Notes under the pieces: generated by a model
Seen by the model: only the letters and a program-made list of their open reading frames with translations
What the model was told of the DNA's origin: nothing
Database searches by the model: none
Program-made: the position numbers and the translations under genes
Part shown: piece after piece, positions 12,022-22,721 of the stretch
Layout of the letters: the number at the start of each line of letters is the position of its first letter
Numbering within the stretch: the stretch's first letter is position 1
Source of the DNA: Coniferiporia sulphurascens
Taxonomy: Eukaryota; Basidiomycota; Agaricomycetes; Hymenochaetales; Hymenochaetaceae
Reading direction: 5' to 3'
Length of the DNA stretch: 64,000 bases
Assembly (NCBI GenBank): GCA_002794785.1
Contig: NBBA01000004.1
Coordinates: 1,798,001 to 1,862,000, forward strand

Positions 12022-12629
12022 ATGGCCTTAATAACTGAATCATCCCCGTCCCTGTGGTTTATTTCAGACCCTGGAGCAATTACTTCTTCGTTTTGGGCCA
12101 ACACACCACCTCGGAGTCTCGGACACACACGGTGCAATCATATTGGCAAATATGTACCATCAAGCTTGGTTCACAAATCGGATAACTATCATGATCCCAC
12201 GTCGCTTAATCCGAGACGTGTGCACCAATATCCGGAGCTCAATTTCAATTTAGAAGACGAGAAGACTTCCACCCCCCATAAGTACGAAGATGGCCCGTGG
12301 GACTCTCAGGACACCTGAACGCTATTGGTTTGCATACACCCAAGTCGCTCAGGCAAGCAATTTTCTTCATCCTCACGGAAAGACCATTTCGTAGACCCCA
12401 AGATAATAACCTTGCGTACCAAGCACGAGCTGATCAGTTGAATATTTCCACCACATATAAGCAAGCTAACTCAGTACAAATAAACTATGGATCCCAAATT
12501 CCAGTCATTAACATCTTTGTGTATTAAGTTCTACCCAAGATATTGAAGGAACCGCTGCATCCGGCAACAGTGCTTCTACTATATATACCCATACCCACAC
12601 CCACAATGTTACTAAGGTGAGATGTCAGC
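12022..12629. repeat. Segmental duplication, unit 2, upstream arm
   Basis: Counterpart of 8505-9065. It ends at the LINE insertion point: its last bases, GGTGAGATGTCAGC, are repeated after the LINE poly(A) at 20276-20289, where the duplicated unit resumes and leads into gene copy 2. Confidence 0.75.
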
Positions 12630-12659
12630 AAAACATCCTCCTTGTCCTCTAACCACCAC

Positions 12660-13218
12660 TGTTACAATTTTCCTTTACTTTTACCTTACTGCGCTGACTC
12701 ACTTCCTCTTCGTCATCATCAGTCAGCGCAACTCCCCCATTTCTCTGCCTTACTCATCCTTATTCGCCTTGCGCCATAAGACGCCATGATGACGCCTTCC
12801 TACATCATCATGACGTGCTTTGCTTACTGATCACCATACTTGTATTACCAAGGCCCTCCTTGCATTTCCATGACCTTCCATAGTCTGGCAAACATACCTA
12901 ACCAAGTTGCTACAGTAGCAAACACATAGAGTAGCATATAAGCATGTAACTTCAGTAGCACAAGCCCTAAGCTTGTGCTCTTTGTTCATACAAGCCCATT
13001 ATCTGCTACCACCAGTCTACTGTGTGCCTCCGGCCATCAGTCACTTTGTCATAACCCGACCAGCCCTAAGAAGCCTATTGCGTCCACATCGTCGATCAGG
13101 AAGTCCCATCGACAATCATCCCCGACTTATGACATCTAGGAAGCCCCATTGCCATACCATCAGTTCCGACAATCTGGAAGCCCCAACATCGATCACTGTG
13201 TAACCATTGAGCTTAACA
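12660..13218 (+). repeat. Solo LTR A (559 bp) in the LINE 5' UTR
   Basis: Begins TGTTACAATTTTCC and ends GAGCTTAACA, the TG...CA termini of an LTR. A perfect 5-bp duplication ACCAC (12655-12659 and 13219-13223) flanks it. The right half contains spaced copies of GGAAG(C/T)CCC. No internal retrotransposon domain remains. Confidence 0.9.
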
Positions 13219-13257
13219 ACCACCATCTAGGTAGTCTTTACAAGCACTCTGCCCTCT

Positions 13258-15538
13258 ATGTCTGATCAACAACAACAAGAACAACAATCCCCTCGCCCCA
13301 TCGACAAGACCTTTTCCGCCCCTGCTGTCTCTACATGGGGTGGCTTTCGGTCTCATCATGGTCGCGGGTCTGACTCACTGCCTCCTCCAGGAACAGTCGT
13401 GGCTTGCTCCTCCTCGTTCTTGGGGTCGATTGCAAGCTTTTCCCATGCGCCTCCGGTACCTCCTAAAGTCCTCCCCACAGTTTCCCCACTGGCAGCGGAG
13501 ATCATGTCTCACCAACCCTTCCACCCCCCGTCCTGCTCTGTTTCAGTGGCGAGCAACCGAGGTACTGGCCAGGTCATGGCTCACATCTCACGCCCGGCTT
13601 CCCCGGGCGTGCTATTTATGGGTCCAACAACTGGCGAACCCCTCTCTTTTGGGGGTCAACCAGGACTTTCCGCTTTCATGGCCCCTGCCCTGCAGGCCCC
13701 CCAATCCACTCTCGGTTCTATCTGGGCAACTCCTTTTCCCCCAGCTACACCTCCCCCCATCCCTGCCCCTGCTCACCCTACCACGCCCCCTGGTGGTGGT
13801 GGTGCGGCTCCCCATGTAGACGAGACCCCCCATGGCCCGTCCCACCCGACCTCTGTGGCTCTCTCATCCCTCGACTCCGACTCCGAAATGTCGGAGGTCG
13901 TGGATGAGGACACCCAGCCTTCTACGGCCTCTGCTCGGAAAAAGCGCAAATCCACCAATGCCCCAGCCCCTCTGTCTCCCCAGGCGGAGGCGCTGAAGGT
14001 CCCCTACCTCAGGTTGGCTGCCACCACAGCAATGCATGCCTCCCACGAACTTCTCGCACTCGGAAAGACAACGTCTGTGTCGGCCTCTGCGACTGCCACC
14101 CTCCTTGGGGAGATTGCCTTCGCAGTTAGTTCCCTCAACAGTGCCCTGGTCCAGGAGGATCCTCTAGCACACTCTGCCACTACACAGGCCTTTATGGTGG
14201 CAGCAGGCCCACGTTTCAGCCTGGCTACCAAGCCGGCTTCCTCTCTTGCCCCCCCTCAGCCCCCCCAGACTGTGGCTGGTCCCCCCCCCCCCCCTCCCTG
14301 CCCCAGCAGATGGTTCAGGTCATGTCTGACCTCACACGCCAAATGTCCTTCATGATGCAGCGGATGGATGCCCTCGAACGCCCCCCCCACGCTCCTCAGG
14401 GGTCGGGTCCGCCCCCTCTGGAGACAGGAAAGGGAAGGGTAAAGCCAACCCTAGTACTGCCCCTCCTCCACCACAAGGACCTTCGGGCCCTTCTAACCTC
14501 ACCGCCGGGTCCACCTTGCCGACACCTGTCCCTCCAGGTCTTGCTGTGGGTGGGGCTACTCCTGCCACTCCTCCTGCTATTGCAGCAGCAGTGTCGACGG
14601 GAGCCCCCACTTCTGCTAGTGCTGTGAAACAAGAGCCGAAGCATGCAGTCCTCCCGGTTATCCGTACCATTACAGACCTGACCCTCGCCATCTGCTTCCA
14701 TGGGGCACCACCTCCTGCTGAAGCACACCCTACCGACTCCCAGACGACTATCAACGTCAGGACTGCCCTCTCACGCTTTCCTACTGTGGCCAAATTGGTC
14801 ATACATGCCACCCATTGGAACGATCGAGGCAACTGCTTCGTTATGTTTGCTCACAACACTCACGTTCCTACTATGAACAGCGTGAAGGAAGTTGTGATGG
14901 CAGCCGTGCAAAGCGTCTACCCTGCCACAGTCTCCCAACTCGTTTCGTGGGCCTGTCTCCAAATTGCTGAGGTCCCCACACGCCCTGTGCCGGGCCTCCC
15001 TGCCTTCACGGTGGCCGACCTCCAAGCTGAATTCCGCGCCGCCAACCCCCACCTCCTCTCTCTCCCAATGACTCTAGAGCCCGACTGGACCCAGGCCTAT
15101 GAGCTCCTTGGTGAGGACATCATGTCCGCCCCTATTGCCTTCTCCTTTGAAGACCCTATGGGCACCCACTCCACGAGTATCCTCTCCACCCCGAGGAACC
15201 GCGTTGTCTACATGTTCAGCTGCTGGCTCAAACTGGTGGCTCGACATGACCTCCCTCACCTCATGCAGTGCATTAAATGTGCTGCGCTAGGCCACCTTGT
15301 TCAAAACTGCAGGAACCGACCGTGGGTGTGTCTGATATGTGCTGGTCGTCATCGTACTGACGATCACTGCATGCGTTGCCCTGGTTGCGTCTGCGATGCC
15401 CTTCCGGCCTCATCCCCCTGCACCCATCCTCCCAAGTGCTCGAACTGCTCCGGCGAACACCACGCCGACTCTTCTAGCTGCCCCAAACAGCATGGCCATG
15501 CCCGTTCCTCTTTCGCCCCACCCCCGGTAGATGAGTAG
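13258..15538 (+). pseudogene. LINE ORF1 (nucleic-acid-binding, three CCHC knuckles), frameshifted
   Basis: Starts at ATG 13258, 40 bases after LTR A, with a Gln- and Pro-rich N-terminus. The frame breaks twice: at the 14-C tract 14281-14294, and again near 14400 in another C-rich stretch. It then stays open from about 14516 to the TAG at 15538. Three zinc knuckles lie at the C-terminus: CIKCAALGHLVQNC, CLICAGRHRTDDHC and CSNCSGEHHADSSSC. ORF1 proteins of this type bind the element RNA in a ribonucleoprotein particle. The stop overlaps the ORF2 start (ATGAGTAG at 15531), suggesting coupled translation in the live ancestor. Homopolymer frameshifts could also be sequencing errors. Confidence 0.82.
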
Positions 15539-15933
15539 TCCCTGGACATTTATGCAACACAACGTTGCAACGTCCCGAGTGCATGTCGAAGCACTCGTCC
15601 ACTCCTTCTCGTCTCCCCCCAGTGCCCCCTCTCTGCCTGCGGTTATTCTCCTACAGGAACCCCCTTGGTACCCTATCAGTGCTTCCCCCTCCATGTTTGC
15701 GGCATCAGGTACGCCCATTTTCGGCTTCCCCGCTATGCCCAACTACCACGTCTTTGTGCCCCCCTCTTCGGGGGGCACCGAACTAACACGTCCGCGTGTG
15801 GTCACACTGGTTCACCAGTCCATCCCTCTGTCCCAGGTGGTGTTGGATGCTTCATGCTCCCCCTCCTGTGACATACTCATGCTAATTTTTGACACTGGCC
15901 TTGGGCCCCTTTTTGTCACTAATGTATACAATC

Positions 15934-16492
15934 TGTTAAGCTCAACGGTTACACGGTGATCGACGTTGGGGCTTCCTGATTGTCAGGACTGATGGTTATG
16001 GCAACGGGGCTTCCTAGATGTCGTAAGGCGGAGGTGATCGTCGATGGGGCTTCCTGATCGGCGATGTGGACGTGAGGTGCTTCTTAGTGGAGTCGGGTTA
16101 CGACGAAGCGACTAATGGCCAAGTGGCATGCAGTAGACTGGTGGTAGCAGATAATGGGCTTGTATGAACAAAGAGCACAAGCTTAGGGCTTGTGCTACTG
16201 AAGTTACATGCTTATATGCTACTCTATGTGTTTGCTACTGTAGCAACTTGGTTAGGTGTGTTTACCAGACTATGGAAGGTCATGGAAACTCAAGGAAGGC
16301 CTTGGTAATACAAGTACGGTGATCAGTAAGCAAAGCACGTCATGATGGTGCAATAAGGCGTCATCATGGCGTCTTATGGCGTGAGGCGAAATAAGGATGA
16401 GTAAGACAGAGAAATGGGGGAGTTGCGCTGACTGATGATGACGAAGAGGAAGTGAGTCAGCGCATAAGGGAAAGTAAAGGAAAATTGTAACA
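15934..16492 (-). repeat. Solo LTR B (559 bp), mismatched flanks
   Basis: Same LTR family as A in inverted orientation. The adjacent pentamers differ (CAATC at 15929-15933, GTGTT at 16493-16497), so there is no target duplication. It also marks a deletion of the endonuclease C-terminus and pre-RT region. That combination suggests recombination between two LTRs that lay in the same orientation. Confidence 0.88.
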
Positions 16493-17646
16493 GTGTTCCA
16501 CTCCTCGCACTTTATAATGAGTGCCTGGATGCTGGACACCACCCTCGTCCTTGGAAGGACGCTAAGGTGGTGATGCTCCGCAAACTCAATAAGAAGGACC
16601 CTACTGCCCTTAATGCATACCACCCCATCACTCTCGAGGAAACTATGGGCAAACTCCTCGAGAAGATTATCGCAAACTGCATCCAGTTCATTGCTAACGA
16701 ACTTGGAGCGCTCCCCCCTTCCCAATACGGTACCTGCCAAAAGTCAGGCATCTTGGATGCCACCTCGGACCTCGTCAACGAAATTGAATCTGCATGGGCT
16801 AAACACCATGTCACGTCGGCCCTTGCTGTCGACGTGGCGGGCTTCTTTCCCTCAGTACAACACCCCCGCTTACTTGCCGTCCTCTCCGAACTAGGGTTTC
16901 CCCCTCTCCTCGTTTCATGGGTCCTGTCCTTTGTCTCAGATCGCCACGTAGCCCTGTCCTTTGACGGGTTTACAGACACTCTTACCCCCATTCCTAACAT
17001 GGGGGTTCCCCAAGGCTCACCCATCTCGCCCATTTTGTCTGCTTTATTTGCGACTAGCCTTCTTACCTCCCTCCAGGTCTCTGACCCTCTCGTGTTCGTC
17101 CGTGCATACGTGGACGACCACCTCCTTACCACTTCTTCGCCGTCTATCGCCACTAACGTGGCGCGACTCGAAAAAGCATATGTCTCTTTCTCCGCAGCCT
17201 GCCACGCCCTCGGACTCTCCCTGGATGATGACAAATCTGAGCTCATCCATTGGACCCGACGCCTCGCACTATGCGAAGACTCCCTCATTCACCCTATTCA
17301 CCTTCCGTGACGGGGCCTCAACCCCCTTCAAATTGTCCCCTCCTGGCCCCTGCACTGGTTGGGGATTTTCTTCGACGCGCAATTACTGTTTATGGTACAC
17401 GTCCAATGCATGTGCTTCAAAGCCATGTCTTCTCTTCGTGCCTTGGAACTACTCGGCAACACTCTTCGCAGCCTTGACCCGCTCCACCTTCGACGTCTCT
17501 ACATTGGGTGCATACTACTGGTTCTACTATGGGGCTCCCCCCTCTGGTTCACTGGTATACGGCAAAAAAGTAAATGTGACAAACTGACTCTTGTACAGTC
17601 CGCGGTGTGCCGCCGTATCCTTGGATCATGGCGCACGTCTCCATGC

Positions 17647-18205
17647 TGTTACAATTTTCCTTTATTCTTCCTTACTGCGCTGACTTACTTCCTCTTCGTC
17701 ATCATCAGTCAGCACAACTCCCCCATTTCTCTACCTTACTCATCCCTATTCGCCTTGCGCCATAAAACGCCATGATGACGCCTTATTGCACCATCATGAC
17801 GTGCTTTGCTTACTGATCACCATGCTTGTATTACCAAGGCACTCCTTGAGTTTCCAGGACCTTCCATAGTCTGGTAAACACACCTAACCAAGTTGCTACA
17901 GTAGCAAACACATAAAGTAGCATATAAGCATGTAACTTCAGTAGCACAAGCCCTAAGCTTGTGCTCTTTGTTCATACAAGCCCATTATCTGCTACCTCCA
18001 GTCTACTGTGCGCCAGCGTGCCACCAGTCGCTTCGTCGTAACCCGACTCGTTATAAGAAGCCCACCATGTCCCCATCACCGATCAGGAAGCCCCCTCGAC
18101 GATCATCTTCGACTTACGACATCTAGGAAGCCCCATTGCCGTACCATCAGTTCCGATGATCAGGAAGCCCCGACGTTGATCACAGTGTAACCGTTGAGCT
18201 TAACA
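17647..18205 (+). repeat. Solo LTR C (559 bp) in the LINE RT-RNase H linker
   Basis: TG...CA termini. Flanks CATGC (17642-17646) and CACGC (18206-18210) are a 5-bp duplication with one substitution. Removing 564 bp rejoins ORF2 in frame. Confidence 0.88.
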
Positions 18206-18762
18206 CACGCGGCCCCTCTGAAGTCTTGGCATCACTTATACCAATTCCCCTTTGCCTAGAACGTACCAAAGCTCATGCGGCCATTAGGTACCTTACTACC
18301 ATGCACAACCTTCTTCCTCTACGCACCATGCGTAAAGGTGCCATTACCACCTCCTTCGTGTCCCGGGTCCCTCCCAGATGCGAACAAGTCCCCCGCTACA
18401 CTTGCCCGCCCTGGATTGCTCTACCTGCCCTTCGTCACATAAGCATTGACCGCGTGATTGATCATTCTTCTGAAGCCTGGGAGGCACTTGTTCTGTCCCA
18501 TCATGGTCATATTGACCAGCTGAAGGACATCCCCTCCTGCCTTCTTATCTACACTGATGGTTCCCGCAAGGGCATGTCCCCCTCCTCGTTCTCTGGCGGT
18601 GCTGCTGGCGTCTGGTTTTACCATGGGGAGGCTGTCCTCACCCGCAAATCCTATCTTGGTTCATCAGTCCATGCTACAGACTGTGAACTCGCTGCCCTTG
18701 CTGATGCCGTCTGGCTTCTGGCCCACTCTTACGACCTCCACCCTGCGGTTACACAGGTGGAG

Positions 18763-19321
18763 TGTTAAGCTCAACGGTTACGCGGTGATCGACGTCAGGG
18801 CTTCCAGATCATCGGAACTGATGGTATGGCAACGGGGCTTCCTAGATGTCGTAAGTCGGGGATGATTGTTGATGGGGCTTCCTGATCAATGATGTGGACA
18901 TGATAGGCTTCTTAGGGCTGGTCGGGTTATGACAAAGTGACTGATGGCCGGAGGCACACAGTAGACTGGTGGTAGCAGATAATGGGCTTGTATGAACAAA
19001 GAGCACAAGCTTAGGGCTTGTGCTACTGAAGTTACATGCTTATATGCTACTCTATGTGTTTGCTACTGTAGTGACTTGGTTAGGTATGTTTGCCAGACTA
19101 TGGAAGGTCATGGAAATGCAAGGAGGGCCTTGGTAATACAAGTATGGTGATCAGTAAGCAAAGCACGTCATGATGATGTAGGAAGGTGTCATCATGGTGT
19201 CTTATGGTGCAAGGCGAATAAGGATGAGTAAGGCAGAGAAATGGGGGAGTTGCACTGACTGATGATGACGAAGAGGAAGTGAGTCAGCGCAGTAAGGTAA
19301 AAGTAAAGGAAAATTGTAACA
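18763..19321 (-). repeat. Solo LTR D (559 bp) inside the LINE RNase H domain
   Basis: Inverted orientation, perfect target duplication TGGAG (18758-18762 and 19322-19326). It splits RNase H between VTQVE and IYTNCK. Removal restores the frame. Confidence 0.92.
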
Positions 19322-20431
19322 TGGAGATCTACACCAACTGCAAAGTAGCTCTTACACTCCTCACTGACCCTCGTCTGGCCCCGGGCATTAATGTCGCCCT
19401 CCTCATTCAGAAGTGCCTAAAAGCTGCTGCCAAGCGGTTTCCCCATGTGTTCTTTCATCTACACTGGGTTCCTGGACACTCCGATGTGGAAGGCAACGAA
19501 TTCACAGACGTTCTCGCCTCCGGTATCACGGACCACCCCCCACCGGACACTCTCCCATTTCCGCCCACTATCTGCTTCCTCCGGGAAGCCGCCTCCTCTA
19601 CGGCGCTCATCAAGTGGAAAACCGACTGGGCTTCGGCCTGTCGCAAATTCCGAGGGACTTCGGATGCCCATTCTATGGGCTCAATGATAACCCCCTCCAC
19701 TAAGCCGTCTGCCCTCATGCAGAACCTCAAACTTGGTCGCCACACTAAGTGCAAAGTTTTCCGGACACTCCTTGGACACGCTGGCTTTGGTGCGTACTTT
19801 GGATGCATTCCGGGATGCGACCCACTTTGTTCCTTCTGTCAAGTCCCCAAGACACGAGCCCACCTCCTGCTCTCATGCCCACATACCCTCCCCACCCGTC
19901 AGGCGGTGTGGAAGACCCCATTACCTTCTATGGAAGCCGAATGGTTTTCTAAAGATGGCCTCCCTCTTCTGGCTGCTTTCCTTCACTCTCACCCCACCTT
20001 CGAGGCGGAGCCCATCCTCGTCTTTGACCCGGGTGGCCCCATGGTGGTACACGTCTCTGATCTAGGCTTTGTGCTCAGCAACTAGACAAGATGCCACTTT
20101 CTTTCTCATGTCACTGGTCCTCCCAGTCCCCCTCTCTGCTTATGGCATCCCGCTACTATTGTTCCCTCTATACCAATTACCATCTCACTCAATACAGGGG
20201 CCTAAAGGCCCCTGGAGCATATTTTGTACTAGATAGTCATGACACGCTATAGAAATGCATTCAAAAAAAAAAAAAGGTGAGATGTCAGCTAAACTCCCTG
20301 CTTTACGCATCACATATGTCGTGATATGACAAATCGAATGTTATCTGCTAAGTGCTATTGACGCCCTGAGCTCCACGGTAATTGTGTGAGAGCTTTATCG
20401 CACCAAAAGGTGGGCTTCGCGGACGACTTGC

Positions 20432-20439
20432 TATAAATA
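20432..20439 (+). promoter_or_regulatory. TATA box of NAD(P)-binding gene copy 2
   Basis: TATAAATA, 64 bases upstream of the ATG at 20503, in the same position as in copy 1. Confidence 0.6.
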
Positions 20440-20502
20440 TGTCTTAATTCAACAGCATGGAGTCCCAGCTGACGTCCCAGCTTGAGACAAGGGACAAGAA
20501 CC

Positions 20503-21906
20503 ATGTCTAAACAAACCATTTTCTTAACGGGAGCCACTGGTATGTGCGCATATAGTGTGTTCATGTGCTCCGTTTGTTGACTTCCACTCATAGGGTATGT
20601 CGGCGGGACCGTCCTATGGCGCCTTCTGCACCGCGAGGACGCTAGCAACTTCAACTTTAAGGTGCTGGTGCGCAGTGCGGAAAAGGCGAAGCTTCTCACA
20701 GCCCTCTTTGGTGTCGTGGCCGTAGTGGGTTCACACGCTGAGGAGGACAAGCTCGAGAGTCTCGCGGATGAGGCTGATTATATTTTTACGATTGTACGTC
20801 CTAGGCTTCTGGTAATCAGTAATTTTCTCACTCCCTGGGTGCACAGGCCGATGCCGATGACGTCGGTCCGGCGCAGGCTATATTACGCGGAATGAAGACC
20901 CACAAAGAGAGAACTGGAAAAGTGTCTTACCTCATACACACTGTACGTTATTCTCGATTCCTGGGCAGCATGCCTTATTCTGTATTTCGACGCCTTGCGT
21001 TTCTAAAACTTACAGTCCGGGACTGGCGTTCTTGCCGAAGAAGCCGAGGGGATGTACGCAGGTGGGAAGGTCTATGATGACTCAAAAGTCGAAGATATCG
21101 CGTCCCTTCCTATCACCCAAGCCCACCGGCCCGTCGACGTCGTGGTCACACAAGCCGACATAGAAGGAAAGAACCTTGACCTGACATACATCTTCAGCGT
21201 GGTTGGACTAACAAGACCACGTTAATTTAGGTTACGCGAGGACGTACATTATTGTTCCTGGAATAATTTATCCCATGGCGAAAACAAGGCTCACAGAAGC
21301 GGGGATACAGAACCCGCACTCTATTCCGATGTACCAGCTCGTCCGAGCCGGACTTGATCGTGGACAGGGAGGAATTGTCGGCCTTGGCAAGAACGTGTGG
21401 CCCAACGTGCATATTGATGAAGGTTCGATCGTCTTGTGGGTCTTCCAAACAGTATGATTAAATGACACCTCTGGATGCAGTGGCAGACCTTTTTATGGTT
21501 CTCTTCGACAAAATCCGCGCCGACCCAGACGGAACCTCGCATGGACGCGAAGGCTTTTACTTCGGCGTTTCCGATACCCACGTCATGGGCGACATCTGCA
21601 ATGAAGTCGCCAAAGTGCTTGTTGCGCTCGGGAAGGGAAAGAGTCCGGAAGCCACAGCATTCACTCAGGAAGAAATTGATAAGTACTACATTGGGGTCGG
21701 TCTTGTCTCTTTCAATCGACGTTCATGCTTCCTACATGGGTCTGATCGTCAAGTCGTTCTAGTTTCAATACCTTGGAACGAACTGCAGGTGCATTCCCAG
21801 TCGTGCTCGCTCCATCGGATGGACACCAACACATACCACGCAAGACTCCATCGATTCGATCCAGGAAAGCGTGGAAGCGCTCGTTAAGCTTTACGCAAAG
21901 AATTGA
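20503..21906 (+). pseudogene. NAD(P)-binding Rossmann protein, copy 2, intron-4 donor lost
   Basis: Exons in the positions of copies 1 and 3: 20503-20539, 20594-20793, 20847-20942, 21016-21166, 21231-21422, 21481-21695 and 21763-21906. Motifs are as in copy 1 (split glycine-rich nucleotide-binding loop, VLVRSAEKAKLL, RGQGGIVGLGKNVWPNVHID, C-terminal IGW). After the exon ending at 21166 the donor is GAAAGA instead of GTAAGG. The retained intron runs into TAA at about 21223. I found no alternative donor of the right phase, so this copy is more clearly broken than copy 1. All other splice sites look normal, so decay is recent or the truncated N-terminal domain is kept. It lies 227 bp downstream of the LINE. 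Confidence 0.78.
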
Positions 21907-22626
21907 TTCATGGCCAAAGCTTAAAACGTAAAATTGAAAGAGAACAGAATGAAGCGGCATACCACAGAGAGAAACTTGGTAACAATCCTTCGAAGGTAGA
22001 AACAACGTTCGGGTATAGCCTAGAATAAGAGCACAGTGTATATGTACGTCTGTAGTTGTCAAAATTAACGATAACAGTTGCCTGTGAAAGCTGGTATACT
22101 ATTTGAAGTCCTGCCTGCGACCTTCTAAGGGTTTCTTGATGACGATTGTAAATGAAGTTTTGAAGCGACCTCGGAGGACAACGTGATTTTAGACGCGACG
22201 TGTAATCACGTGGTGGTCACATCCCTTGTGAAGTCTTTTACAGATTTACTAAAAAAAAGAAATATTTTTTGTTTTTGTTTTGTTGTCTAGTGGCACGTTG
22301 AATATGACATCGTTATTGGAGACTGGAGTGCGCCATTTTTAGCCAACTCGAAACCAAGTTCTCAAGCTTCAAGATGTATTATCGATTTTTGCATGTCGAT
22401 TTTGATCTGATAAATGCAGAGGGGGACTATCTGCCTCGTTCTACACAATGGTGACGCCTTTCAATTTGGGAACTTGTGAGTGCTGGAGCTGAGCAAAATA
22501 TAAACTGCTGATTGCTACCGAGGTCTGGTCGGTCCGTGGCTCGGAAGCACAGTTTACACGAGTGGCGTCATCTTTCCGTATGAGCAGTATTGGCGCGTTG
22601 CATGAGAAAGCATCTACCTCAAACAA
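21907..22626. other. Intergenic region between copies 2 and 3
   Basis: The first ~250 bp resemble the region after copy 1 (around 11070-11330), marking the end of the duplicated unit. The rest is T-rich sequence and the upstream region of copy 3; no gene was seen. Confidence 0.55.
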
Positions 22627-22634
22627 TATAAAAG
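22627..22634 (+). promoter_or_regulatory. TATA box of NAD(P)-binding gene copy 3
   Basis: TATAAAAG, 95 bases upstream of the ATG at 22722. Confidence 0.5.
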
Positions 22635-22721
22635 CAAACTCACCCTTTAGCACAACCCATCTCTCAAACTCACTACGGAAAGGATCCGTTAGTTAGTATA
22701 ACCTAACTTATAGCAGGATTC

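Larger units (their letters stand above)
15531..20085 (+). pseudogene. LINE ORF2 (endonuclease - reverse transcriptase - RNase H), disrupted
   Basis: Order seen: an endonuclease N-terminus with QHNVATSR and LLQEPPWYP (15531-15933); LTR B; reverse transcriptase with ALAVDVAGFFPSVQ (motif A), NMGVPQGSPISPIL (B) and RAYVDDHLL (catalytic YVDD); LTR C; linker; RNase H beginning LIYTDGSRKG; LTR D; RNase H end with HLHWVPGHSDVEGNEF; then a late CxxC...H...C motif (CSFCQVPKTRAHLLLSCPH). A TGA at 17308-17310 interrupts the frame. The C-terminal half of the endonuclease and the region before the RT are missing. Removing LTR C and LTR D with one target copy each restores a continuous frame, so those insertions are later than the coding element. 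Stop codon TAG at 20083. Confidence 0.9.
12635..20275 (+). mobile_element. Tad-like non-LTR retrotransposon (LINE) carrying four nested solo LTRs
   Basis: The element ends in a 13-base A run (20263-20275) and is flanked by a target duplication, GGTGAGATGTCAGC at 12616-12629 and 20276-20289; this may extend to about 20 bp with one mismatch. It encodes ORF1 with three CCHC zinc knuckles, and ORF2 with an APE-type endonuclease start, a reverse transcriptase and an RNase H. Presence of RNase H and this order fit the Tad clade common in fungi; the clade is inferred. Of 7.6 kb, about 2.2 kb is inserted LTR sequence. The element has frameshifts in ORF1, a nonsense codon in ORF2 and an internal deletion at LTR B, so it is dead. 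Confidence 0.92.

Noticed and set aside
12660..13218. The 559-bp units as complete TRIM elements
   Set aside because: No direct terminal repeats of LTR type within the unit and no primer-binding site or polypurine tract region between two ends; solo LTR fits better.
14350..14832. 160-residue minus-strand ORF
   Set aside because: Shadow of the Pro/Gly-rich LINE ORF1 region on the other strand.
16512..17288. 258-residue minus-strand ORF
   Set aside because: Antisense shadow of the LINE reverse transcriptase, whose catalytic motifs are all on the plus strand.
12660..19321. The four 559-bp repeats as introns or introner-like elements of the LINE
   Set aside because: Ends are TG...CA with 5-bp target duplications, not GT...AG, and two copies are inverted relative to the host frame.
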